From the NCBI GenBank assembly GCA_900551745.1, contig URXA01000019.1, positions 1-24,097 of the forward strand: a DNA stretch of 24,097 bases. Direction: 5' to 3'. This DNA is from an uncultured Phascolarctobacterium sp. GTDB taxonomy: Bacteria; Bacillota; Negativicutes; Acidaminococcales; Acidaminococcaceae. The notes below the pieces were generated by a model. It saw only the letters and a program-made list of their open reading frames with translations, was not told the origin of the DNA and did no database searches. Below are positions 8,369 to 16,046 of the stretch, one piece after another. Numbering within the stretch: the stretch's first letter is position 1; each line of letters opens with the position of its first letter. The position numbers were made by a program, and so were the translations under genes.

Positions 8369-8382
8369 TCATGATATGACGT

Positions 8383-11300
8383 TCAATTGCATTGCAGCCA
8401 TTCCCTGATAACAGCAAACAGTTCTTCCAAGTGGAACGGTTTGGTAATATGTGAGTTCATTCCGGCTTCACGTTCTTTTTTGATGTCGTCCAGGAAGGCG
8501 TTGGCAGTCATAGCAACGATCGGCAATTTTTTTGCGTCTTGGCGTGGTAGCTTACGGATCGCTTTGGTTGCATCGTATCCATTGAGTTTAGGCATCTGCA
8601 CGTCCATAAAAACAAGGTCATAATAATTTTCTGGAGCCTGAGTAATTTTTGTCAGTGCTGCTTCGCCATCAGTGGCTTCTTCGATCATGGCACCGGTCAT
8701 ACCAATCAACTCACAGGCGATCTCCATATTAAGCGGATTGTCTTCAACGATAAGTATACGCTTACCGCTGCAGTTTGGTTCATTAGCAGCAGACCGAAGC
8801 ACGTGCTGCGTTCTGGGTGTAACTGTCTGGTGCATTTTGTTGAGTACCTGTGCGAGGTTCGTTTTAAACAGCGGCAGGATCAGAAGTGCGTCAAAAGAAT
8901 AGTCTTTAATGGTCTGGCTGAGGTCGGAGAAGGTGATCGCCAGAGTTATCTTTAATGTTGGTGACAGCTGGCGTAATTCGTTTAACATCTTTTCCAAATC
9001 CAAATCTGGGTTATAGACTATGATGACTGTTGTATAGTCACTGCTGCTTTTTAGGTCGGCTGTTAGCTTAGTAATGGCTTCTGCAAGGCTGGACACAGCT
9101 TGACCGTTAATCTGCAGTTGCTGCAGCTGCTGCAGGATATTAGGAGCATAAGTTTGATACTGATCGATGACCAGGGCCTGCAGCTTGTTATGAATGGCAG
9201 AAACCGGGACAGGCTGCTTATCGGCCAGCTTCAGGGGCAGGGTGACTGTAAAGGTGGTTCCAGAGCCTGCCGCGCTGGTGACTTCAATAGTACCACCCAT
9301 CAAATCAACGATATTTTTAGTGATAGCCATACCCAAACCTGTGCCTTCGATACTATCCATACTTGAAGTTTGGGAACGTTCGAAGGGGGTGAACAGGTGC
9401 GGCAAAAATTCCTGATCCATGCCAATGCCGTTATCACTGAAAACAAAACGAAAATGCCCATAACCTGTTGGAGCCAGTGTTAATTGCGTGATCTCAAGCT
9501 TGAGCTTTCCGCCTTGGGGCGTAAATTTGATAGAATTACTGAGGATATTAGTAAAGATCTGATTAAGGCGTACAGTATCTCCCAGCAGATATTCGTCACT
9601 GATATTATGTGTATTTACATGCAGTTCATGCTGATGCTCTTTTAACTGTGGGTTGATGAGTGAGATCAGGTTATGAATAAGTTCAGCTAGATTGAGCGGC
9701 GATTCCTTAAGTGATAATTTGCCGCTTTCGATCTTAGACATGTCGAGAATATCGTTGATCAGTTCTAAAAGATGATTTGAGGCCAGTTCGATTTTGCTGA
9801 GGCAGTTATTGACCCGAACAGGGTCGTGCAGGTATTGCTGTGCGATCGTAGTCATACCTATGATGGCGTTCATTGGAGTACGGATATCGTGGCTCATATT
9901 TGACAAAAAAGAGCTTTTAGCAGTATTGGCCTTTTCTGCAGAAAGCAGAGCAGCTTTTAATGCCTGCTGCTGCCTCTCATAGGCCAGTTTTTGCGTATGG
10001 ATGTTCCGAAAAGCGATAACACAGCCAGTAATAGTTCCTTCGGTGTTTTTGATGGCCTGGGCTTCCAGACGTACCCATTCGTATTTGTCGTTGGCAAAAC
10101 GCCTCAGCAATTCTATTTCGATAGAGTTTTTATTGTTTTGAGTCAGTGTTGCATAGATATTTTCTAAAGCAAAAGCCTCTGCCAACTGTTTTCGGAATTT
10201 TGCATGAACAAAATTATTGACGAAAGTAGTCCAGGCTTCGGTATGATCTTCTAATCCTTTCAGCATATTAGCAGTGATGATTTCGGTAAGCCGTAAAATA
10301 TAAAATCTATGCTCCTGCAGGTCGACATAGTAAACGGCATAGTACATTTCAGCCAGCGCATTGGCGATATTATGATGGCGCATTCTGTCGGCGCTGAGTA
10401 ATGCAAGCTCATGTTCCTGCTGCTTTTTATCGTCGATGTTCCGCAGCAGCAGCATGATTTTTTCACCTTCGATTGTAGAGATCCTGGTACCGTAATAGGT
10501 GTAATAGTGCAGTTTTTTGTTTTTATCCCAAATACGCATCTCGCCTTCGGCATAGGTTTGTCTGCTGTAAAGTTTTGCATCAAAGATTCCTGATAAAAGC
10601 GCTTTGTCACTGTCCAGCAGCTGTTGATGAAATTGATCGTAGAAATCACGGTAACGGCCGCGTTTTTTCAGCGAGATTATCTCTTCTGAATAATGGATAC
10701 AGTTATAACCCTGGCGCTCCATATCGACGCTGATTGCCAGTGCGTACATATGGGCAACTGCCATTTTGGCAGTTTTTTCACTGAGCGAATGTTCGACTTT
10801 CTGGGTCAGGTCTTCAAAGGCCAGTACCGCATAAGGATAAGCGTCAGAGTAGCCTGGGGCCGGAATGATCTTGACACTGAGCCAAAACCCCTGCTTGTTT
10901 TTAAAAATATGCTCGATCCGGTTATTATCGTTGGCAAACTGGCCAATGATGTAGGTGCTGTTGGTAATTTTTAAGAGCGTCTGCTGCCATTTAGGGTCTA
11001 CGAATTCGTTTACATACATGGAAAACTGTTTATCATAGCATTCTTCCATATGTACGATTTTTTTGAATTGTTCTGGGACACGCAGGCCGCGTAAAGTGTT
11101 ATTGCGTAGATTAACAAGGTAAACAGCATAATATTCTTCACTTAACTGAGCGATCCAGGCGGTTTGTTCGCGTTGACTCAACTCAAATTGTTTTTGTTTT
11201 TCAATATTACGGTAGCACCATAGTACTTTCAGGTGTCCGGTTTGAGCATCAATCGTAGATACGAGATGAGTCTCGATCCATTCAAAGCTATCTGGCGCAA

Positions 11301-11916
11301 CAAGACGTCGCAGTTCGCCAATGATATGTATATTTTCCTGCGGCATATTTTGACGCAGGCTCTTCATTGAAGTAAGTTCCCAGAATTTTTGCCTGTCTTC
11401 AGGATGGATCAGCATTTCACCGTAAAGATCATTGGCCTGAGTAAAGCTGCCGGCATGCGGAAAGGCCGAAGCACAGGGGCCGAGCTTCGGAGAAATATAA
11501 CGGTCGTTGATAAGATCGATAACTACATATTCGTCAAAGAGAACATCGATACCTTGTAGAAGATCTTTGGAATGGTCGTGTCTGATCTTGACTTCGCCGG
11601 CAAAAATATGAGGTGTGACAGAAATCGCTAAGGCAGGGATCTGTCTGCCATCTTCGTCCCAAAGAGTTTTTTTCACTCGGACATCTACGTTGCTTCCTAA
11701 AATAGATTTTTCAGCAAAATACTGATAATCACCCTGATGAAAATTGACGGCATCAAAGCTGAGTGTGTCAGGATGATAGCGCACACCTTTCTTGAAACCG
11801 GCTTTTGCAGCAGTCTGATTGCAGTAAAGTATCTGCAGAGTGGATCGGTCGACGACAAATAATGTTAGATTACTGATATCATCGATGAGTTTGAGGACAT
11901 TTCTTTCGGAATTCAT
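8383..11916 (-). CDS. Soluble multi-PAS hybrid sensor histidine kinase with receiver domain
   Basis: A 1177-residue signalling kinase with no signal peptide or membrane helix, so it senses in the cytoplasm. The first 640 residues hold about five PAS-like modules. Those near 262-375 and 523-640 are clearly related (both open with YYAVY.V.L). Then come a HisKA domain with phospho-acceptor H676 in SNMSHDIRTP, an HATPase with N-box near 785-796, G1 DNGIGM (828-833), F-box FTPFER and G2 GTGLGM (858-863), a receiver-like segment (about 912-1030) without the usual acidic pocket, and an intact receiver: D1059, phospho-acceptor D1105, T1137 and K1159. Output probably passes to a separate Hpt or regulator not seen here. 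AGGGAAGG precedes the ATG. It is monocistronic; ligand unknown. Confidence 0.95.
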   Translation of the reverse strand: MNSERNVLKLIDDISNLTLFVVDRSTLQILYCNQTAAKAGFKKGVRYHPDTLSFDAVNFHQGDYQYFAEKSILGSNVDVRVKKTLWDEDGRQIPALAISVTPHIFAGEVKIRHDHSKDLLQGIDVLFDEYVVIDLINDRYISPKLGPCASAFPHAGSFTQANDLYGEMLIHPEDRQKFWELTSMKSLRQNMPQENIHIIGELRRLVAPDSFEWIETHLVSTIDAQTGHLKVLWCYRNIEKQKQFELSQREQTAWIAQLSEEYYAVYLVNLRNNTLRGLRVPEQFKKIVHMEECYDKQFSMYVNEFVDPKWQQTLLKITNSTYIIGQFANDNNRIEHIFKNKQGFWLSVKIIPAPGYSDAYPYAVLAFEDLTQKVEHSLSEKTAKMAVAHMYALAISVDMERQGYNCIHYSEEIISLKKRGRYRDFYDQFHQQLLDSDKALLSGIFDAKLYSRQTYAEGEMRIWDKNKKLHYYTYYGTRISTIEGEKIMLLLRNIDDKKQQEHELALLSADRMRHHNIANALAEMYYAVYYVDLQEHRFYILRLTEIITANMLKGLEDHTEAWTTFVNNFVHAKFRKQLAEAFALENIYATLTQNNKNSIEIELLRRFANDKYEWVRLEAQAIKNTEGTITGCVIAFRNIHTQKLAYERQQQALKAALLSAEKANTAKSSFLSNMSHDIRTPMNAIIGMTTIAQQYLHDPVRVNNCLSKIELASNHLLELINDILDMSKIESGKLSLKESPLNLAELIHNLISLINPQLKEHQHELHVNTHNISDEYLLGDTVRLNQIFTNILSNSIKFTPQGGKLKLEITQLTLAPTGYGHFRFVFSDNGIGMDQEFLPHLFTPFERSQTSSMDSIEGTGLGMAITKNIVDLMGGTIEVTSAAGSGTTFTVTLPLKLADKQPVPVSAIHNKLQALVIDQYQTYAPNILQQLQQLQINGQAVSSLAEAITKLTADLKSSSDYTTVIIVYNPDLDLEKMLNELRQLSPTLKITLAITFSDLSQTIKDYSFDALLILPLFKTNLAQVLNKMHQTVTPRTQHVLRSAANEPNCSGKRILIVEDNPLNMEIACELIGMTGAMIEEATDGEAALTKITQAPENYYDLVFMDVQMPKLNGYDATKAIRKLPRQDAKKLPIVAMTANAFLDDIKKEREAGMNSHITKPFHLEELFAVIREWLQCN

Positions 11917-11967
11917 TATAAATACCTTCCCTATCCTTTATAGTTGAAGGAAAACTTTTATAAATTA

Positions 11968-11996
11968 ATTATAATATAAAAAGATAACAAAGTGAA
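11968..11996 (-). promoter_or_regulatory. Candidate promoter of the hybrid kinase gene
   Basis: Read on the minus strand, TTCACT (11991-11996) and TATAAT (11968-11973) are separated by 17 bases and lie about 50 bases upstream of the start codon. Confidence 0.45.
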
Positions 11997-12022
11997 ACGA
12001 ATGTTGTAATAATTATTGCGAT

Positions 12023-12065
12023 AAAAAACAAACTCCTTAGACATGCAGTCTAAGGAGTTTGTTTT
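12023..12065 (-). terminator. Terminator of the LysR / iron-sulfur protein unit
   Basis: Arms 12025-12042 and 12048-12065 are perfectly complementary around a five-base loop. On the minus strand the hairpin starts within the stop codon of the upstream gene and is followed by a T-run, so it ends the transcript coming from 13161 and isolates the hybrid kinase gene. Confidence 0.85.
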
Positions 12066-13161
12066 AGTTTTCAGCAGCACCCAGGATTTCGTCGGCTAAA
12101 GCAGACAGGCTTTTGTGATCCAACTCGGCAAAGAACGATCGTCGGGAAGGATGTGGCGTCATTTTCCCTGCCACAGCGGCGTTGTATTCGGCGCCATGTT
12201 TAAAATCTGTCGGCTGGCATTCCAGTTCGTTGCGACAGTCTTTAAAAAGAGCAGCACCTTTTTCAGTATTGACGAGGACCAGCGTAACGCCTTTATCATC
12301 ATCGAAAAGCGGGAAATGCTTGTTGACGCCCCAATAGTCGGCTATCGTCAGGTCAGCCAGGCTGTGTTTATTGTTAAAAGCGCAGTCAGAACAGGAAGGA
12401 CGGGTACTGACATTATTCAGGAATAAACGCATATAGGGGCCGCGGCGTTTATGCGTTGCAAAAATATGGTTTTCAGTTTGAAAAACGATATTAAAGCGTT
12501 TCCAACCGGGAGTTTTATCGCGGAAATTGACTTTTATTACCGGTGATGACGAAAGTTCGGTGACTTCGTTCAGTCGTTTCTGGTAGACTTTGGGACTGGG
12601 AACACCATGGCAGACTACATCGATTGTATAAAGCCTTTCATAGTCCTTACGCAGATATCCTTTCAAGCCTCCGATCTGGCAGGGCGTGCCGCTGAACAAA
12701 ACTGTATGGCCTGCCTGAAGCAGTTTTTCCGCTTCCTGATAGGTAGTGCTGATATCGCTTTGCACATATTTGGAACCGCGTAATTTATTCAGGGCATCGC
12801 TGCTTGTGACAGCGGTATGGCTAACGTGCCAGTTTTCGTCAAAGGCAGCACCGAAAACTGTCCCCTGACGTTCGAGGATCTTTTCAGCTGCCAAAGAGAA
12901 AAATCCACCGCTGGAGCTGACAAAGCGAACGGCTTCGTTTTTATTTTTACAGCCAATAACAGCTAAAATCTCATGAGGTTGAGGTTTGTGCAGCAGTGGA
13001 CAAACACGTTCACACAAACAGCAGTGGATACATTTGTCAGTATCGGCCAGCGGATAGCTGAAGCCTTCTTCGTCTGGCATCATCGTGATGCAGGAAGTTA
13101 CGCAGCGACTGGCACAGGCTCCGCAGCCGCAGCAGTCGGTTTTGTTGGTAATGGTAATCAT
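12064..13161 (-). CDS. Two-[4Fe-4S] ferredoxin / FrhB-type (coenzyme F420 hydrogenase beta family) oxidoreductase
   Basis: A 365-residue protein. The N-terminus has two complete [4Fe-4S] motifs: C10-x2-C13-x2-C16-x3-C20 and C44-x2-C47-x2-C50-x3-C54. The rest matches the FrhB/FdhB N- and C-terminal regions, with SSSGGFFS (82-89), a SGTPCQI..LK motif near 157, VVCHG.PSP and a CSDCAF cysteine cluster near 260. Members bind FAD and move electrons between ferredoxin-like centres and a flavin or small substrate. An F420 role is unlikely in a Firmicute, so the family name should not be read literally. GAAGGTG precedes the ATG, and the LysR gene stops 30 bases upstream, so both are on one transcript. 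The partner or substrate is not visible; the divergent CoA operon is a candidate. Confidence 0.85.
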   Translation of the reverse strand: MITITNKTDCCGCGACASRCVTSCITMMPDEEGFSYPLADTDKCIHCCLCERVCPLLHKPQPHEILAVIGCKNKNEAVRFVSSSGGFFSLAAEKILERQGTVFGAAFDENWHVSHTAVTSSDALNKLRGSKYVQSDISTTYQEAEKLLQAGHTVLFSGTPCQIGGLKGYLRKDYERLYTIDVVCHGVPSPKVYQKRLNEVTELSSSPVIKVNFRDKTPGWKRFNIVFQTENHIFATHKRRGPYMRLFLNNVSTRPSCSDCAFNNKHSLADLTIADYWGVNKHFPLFDDDKGVTLVLVNTEKGAALFKDCRNELECQPTDFKHGAEYNAAVAGKMTPHPSRRSFFAELDHKSLSALADEILGAAEN

Positions 13162-13191
13162 AATTTCACCTTCTTAAACAATTTTTGAAGC

Positions 13192-14073
13192 TTAGGAATG
13201 CTGTGAAAAATAGTTTAAAAACAGCTGTGCGACATTAGAAAGTGGACGCCCTTTAACAATAGATAGCGTTTTATTCAGGAATAGTCTGTCATCGCGGATG
13301 ATCTTGCAAACCAGATCATTGTCAAAAATCTCACCCGGTGAAGCCGGGACGACTGCAATGCCGGCATTTTCTTTAGCCCAGGCTATTGTCGACAGTTTAG
13401 TAGAATTAATGCTCAGGATCTGCGGGAAGATCATGGAATCAGAACAGACGTTTAAAAATAAAGTTGAACAGCCGCGTGACAGGCAGATAGGCATATCTTC
13501 CATATGTGCCAAAAGCAGAGCTTTGTCGTCTGCAGGCAGCCAGGGATTGTCTTTGTGCATTACTGCAACAAGACGCTCCTGCTTGGTATAGATTGTATCA
13601 AACCGGCTTTCCTGTGTCAGCGGAGCATTGGCAACGCCGATTTCCGTTTTCCCGGTCAGCATCTGATTGATTTGCTCCAAGATGGAAACTTCGTACAGCT
13701 CATAGTTGATCTGCGGATATTCTTCGGAAAATTTGCTGAGGTAAGTTTGAATAAAGGAAATCGACATCGAAGGCGACAGGCTGACTCGCAGAGTACCTGT
13801 ATAGCCGTTGACGCAGTCCGAGATTTCCCGTTGGGTATCATCTTCCAGCGAGCAGAGATATTTAGCTTTGTTATAAAGAATGCAGCCGGCATTGGTCAAT
13901 TCTATATTATGTACGCCGCGGCGGATATTGACTAGCTGAGTGCCGAATTTTTTCTGCAGCAGCTTCAGTTGATTACTGAGGGCCGGCTGGGCAACATGTA
14001 CGCGTTTGGATGCCGCTGAAAGGCTTCCTGCTTCGACGATGGCAATAAAATTGCGGTAATATTCCATGTCCAT
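13192..14073 (-). CDS. LysR-family transcriptional regulator
   Basis: A 293-residue regulator with an N-terminal winged HTH (about 4-62; SLSAASKRVHVAQPALSNQLKLLQ is the DNA-reading unit) and a C-terminal periplasmic-binding-like effector domain (about 90-290) that would sense a small, often anionic metabolite. I chose ATG 14073 because GGAGGAG lies eight bases upstream; a TTG at 14100 would add nine residues lying over the ribosome site. The gene is divergent from the CoA-transferase operon and co-directional with the iron-sulfur flavoprotein gene. The usual LysR logic of controlling the divergent operon and itself therefore makes it the likely regulator of the CoA pathway. The nested inverted repeats in the shared spacer are candidate binding sites. 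Effector unknown. Confidence 0.92.
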   Translation of the reverse strand: MDMEYYRNFIAIVEAGSLSAASKRVHVAQPALSNQLKLLQKKFGTQLVNIRRGVHNIELTNAGCILYNKAKYLCSLEDDTQREISDCVNGYTGTLRVSLSPSMSISFIQTYLSKFSEEYPQINYELYEVSILEQINQMLTGKTEIGVANAPLTQESRFDTIYTKQERLVAVMHKDNPWLPADDKALLLAHMEDMPICLSRGCSTLFLNVCSDSMIFPQILSINSTKLSTIAWAKENAGIAVVPASPGEIFDNDLVCKIIRDDRLFLNKTLSIVKGRPLSNVAQLFLNYFSQHS

Positions 14074-14111
14074 AGTCTGTGCTCCTCCTCTTACTGGCAA
14101 TATAGATTTAA

Positions 14112-14174
14112 GTTTAAGCTAACTGTAGTTTATTTATCGTTTAACTACATTATAGATGATAAAGCAGCTTAAAC
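14112..14174. promoter_or_regulatory. Nested inverted repeats in the LysR / CoA operon spacer
   Basis: An inner pair TGTAGTT (14124-14130) and AACTACA (14143-14149) is enclosed by an outer pair GTTTAAGCT (14112-14120) and AGCTTAAAC (14166-14174); both pairs are perfect. They lie 40-100 bases upstream of the LysR gene start. This is where an auto-regulated LysR protein would bind; binding is inferred. Confidence 0.5.
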
Positions 14175-14431
14175 CTATATTTTTCTGAAAAATTTTTTAT
14201 AACTTTAGATAAGCATATAAACAAATATTATAAATTATATCAATTATTTTGATGTTTAAAGATAGATATTATCAATGAAAATGGCAAATGTTGTCAGAAT
14301 GAATTTTTTATAAAAGTGATATTACATCAATTGGATTTTATGAATAGAAATAAAGAAAAGTGTAATTTTAAGCTCAAAAACCAAATTTAAACATATCAAA
14401 TAAATTGATGTTTTCTATTACTTTTTGGTAT
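14175..14431. other. AT-rich remainder of the divergent spacer
   Basis: About 250 bases without a credible gene. I searched for cobalamin riboswitch hallmarks because a B12 enzyme lies downstream and saw none. Confidence 0.45.
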
Positions 14432-14460
14432 TTTACGTTATAAGTTTCTGGAATTATACT
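14432..14460 (+). promoter_or_regulatory. Candidate promoter of the CoA-transferase / mutase operon
   Basis: TTTACG (14432-14437) and TATACT (14455-14460) are 17 bases apart, placing a start near 14467 and a leader of about 47 bases. The -35 box is weak, which fits a promoter needing an activator such as the divergent LysR. Confidence 0.4.
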
Positions 14461-14513
14461 GAAGGTGAACAAAGGTGTATGAGAAATTCAAATCTGGGAA
14501 AGAAGGGATGAAA

Positions 14514-16013
14514 ATGTTAGACAGCACGAGATTAAGAAATCCGCAGTTGTTTGACAGAATCGTTACTCCGGAAGAAGCTGCTGCGCTGATTACTGATGGA
14601 ATGAATGTGGGCGTCAGTGGTTTTACCCCATCCGGCTATCCTAAAAAAACAACGATAGCTTTAGCCAAAGCTATCAAAGAAGGTAAACGCTGCCGTATCA
14701 ATATCTGGAGCGGCGCCTCTGTTGGTCCGGAAATCGAAGAGGAATTGGCAGCAGTTGGTGCTATAAAAGGCAGGATGCCGTATTATGCCGCGTCTAACAA
14801 AAGCATGAAAAAGGGCATCAATGAAGGCGAGATTGAATATGTGGACCAACATTTGAGCCATTTCGGACAGCAGGTAGATTATGGTTTTTTTGGTGATGTA
14901 GATGTAGCGATCATTGAAGCTACGGCAATTACTGCAGAAGGCAATATTATTTTAGGGCCTGGTGTTGGTAATGCGCCGATTTTTGTGAAGCATGCCAAGA
15001 AAATCATTGTCGAAGTCAATACTTCGATTCCTTTGAATCTGGAGGGCATGCACGATATCTATATTCCGGCGATCCCGCCAAATAGAACTGAGATCTCAAT
15101 TTATCATGCGGGGGACAGGATAGGTAAACCTTATGTAGAATGCGGTATCGATCGTATCGATTGTATCGTAGAATCTGATATTCTGGATCATGTGCGTGAC
15201 TTGACTGCTCCTGATGCAGCAAGCATCAAAATTGCCGAGAATTTGGTGGAATTTTTAGAGTATGAACAAAAGATGGGACGTTTGCCGGAGAAAATGCTGC
15301 CCTTACAGTCCGGTGTCGGCAGTATTGCCAATGCGGTTCTTTTAGGACTGGCCAAATCCAGATTCGAAAATCTGGAAATGTATTCCGAGATTTTACAGGA
15401 TTCCGTATTCCGTCTGATCAAGCTGGGCAAGATCGCTAAGGCCTCAGGCTGCGCGTTTACTCCTTCGCCTTCGGTTTGGGAGATGTATAAGGAAGATCCG
15501 GATCTGTATCGTAAAAGTATTGTTTTAAGATCGCTTGATATCAGTAATCACCCCGAGATTATCAGGCGTTTGGGAGTTATTGCCATGAATACGCCGTTGG
15601 AATTTGATATCTACGGGCAGGCTAATTCGACGCATGTTATGGGCTGCACGATGATGAATGGTATCGGCGGCAGCGGTGATTATATGCGTAACGGCTTCCT
15701 GACGATTTTTTCAACGCCGTCTACAGCGAAATGCGGCTCGATTTCCAGTGTAGTACCTATGGTCACTCATGCAGACCATACTGAACATGACACGATGGTC
15801 TTTATCACTGAACAGGGTGTGGCCGACATCCGTGGTTTGAGTCCCGTCAAACGTGCTAAAGCTATCATAAATAACTGTGCACATCCTGATTTCCGGCCGC
15901 AGCTTTTGGAATATCTGAGATTTGCACAACAAAAAAACGCCCATATGCCAATTGATTTGGCACATTGTTTCGATATGCAGAAAAAATTTTATGAAACCGG
16001 CACTATGCTGTAA
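14514..16013 (+). CDS. Acetyl-CoA hydrolase/transferase family CoA-transferase (succinate:acyl-CoA type)
   Basis: Moves CoA from an acyl-CoA onto a carboxylate such as succinate. Counting from ATG 14514 (499 aa), E292 in MYSEILQDS matches the glutamate that forms the enzyme-CoA thioester in this family. Other family marks are VSGFTPSGYPK (33-43), the LQSGVGSIANAVL segment (264-276) and the oxyanion-type loop GIGGSGD (383-389). The length is typical of succinate:acetate and propionate:succinate transferases. The start has GAAGGG six bases upstream; ATG 14508 and GTG 14475 are alternatives adding 2 or 13 residues. It is the first gene of a four-gene operon and is followed after 33 bases by an acyl-CoA mutase subunit, a pairing known from succinate-to-propionate routes. 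The exact acid cannot be read from sequence. Confidence 0.93.
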   Translation: MLDSTRLRNPQLFDRIVTPEEAAALITDGMNVGVSGFTPSGYPKKTTIALAKAIKEGKRCRINIWSGASVGPEIEEELAAVGAIKGRMPYYAASNKSMKKGINEGEIEYVDQHLSHFGQQVDYGFFGDVDVAIIEATAITAEGNIILGPGVGNAPIFVKHAKKIIVEVNTSIPLNLEGMHDIYIPAIPPNRTEISIYHAGDRIGKPYVECGIDRIDCIVESDILDHVRDLTAPDAASIKIAENLVEFLEYEQKMGRLPEKMLPLQSGVGSIANAVLLGLAKSRFENLEMYSEILQDSVFRLIKLGKIAKASGCAFTPSPSVWEMYKEDPDLYRKSIVLRSLDISNHPEIIRRLGVIAMNTPLEFDIYGQANSTHVMGCTMMNGIGGSGDYMRNGFLTIFSTPSTAKCGSISSVVPMVTHADHTEHDTMVFITEQGVADIRGLSPVKRAKAIINNCAHPDFRPQLLEYLRFAQQKNAHMPIDLAHCFDMQKKFYETGTML

Positions 16014-16046
16014 ACAGCGAAGCGGAATGAGAAAGGGGTCAATGAC

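Noticed and set aside
14175..14513. Cobalamin riboswitch before the mutase operon
   Set aside because: No B12-box-like or conserved core sequence; the spacer is simply AT-rich.
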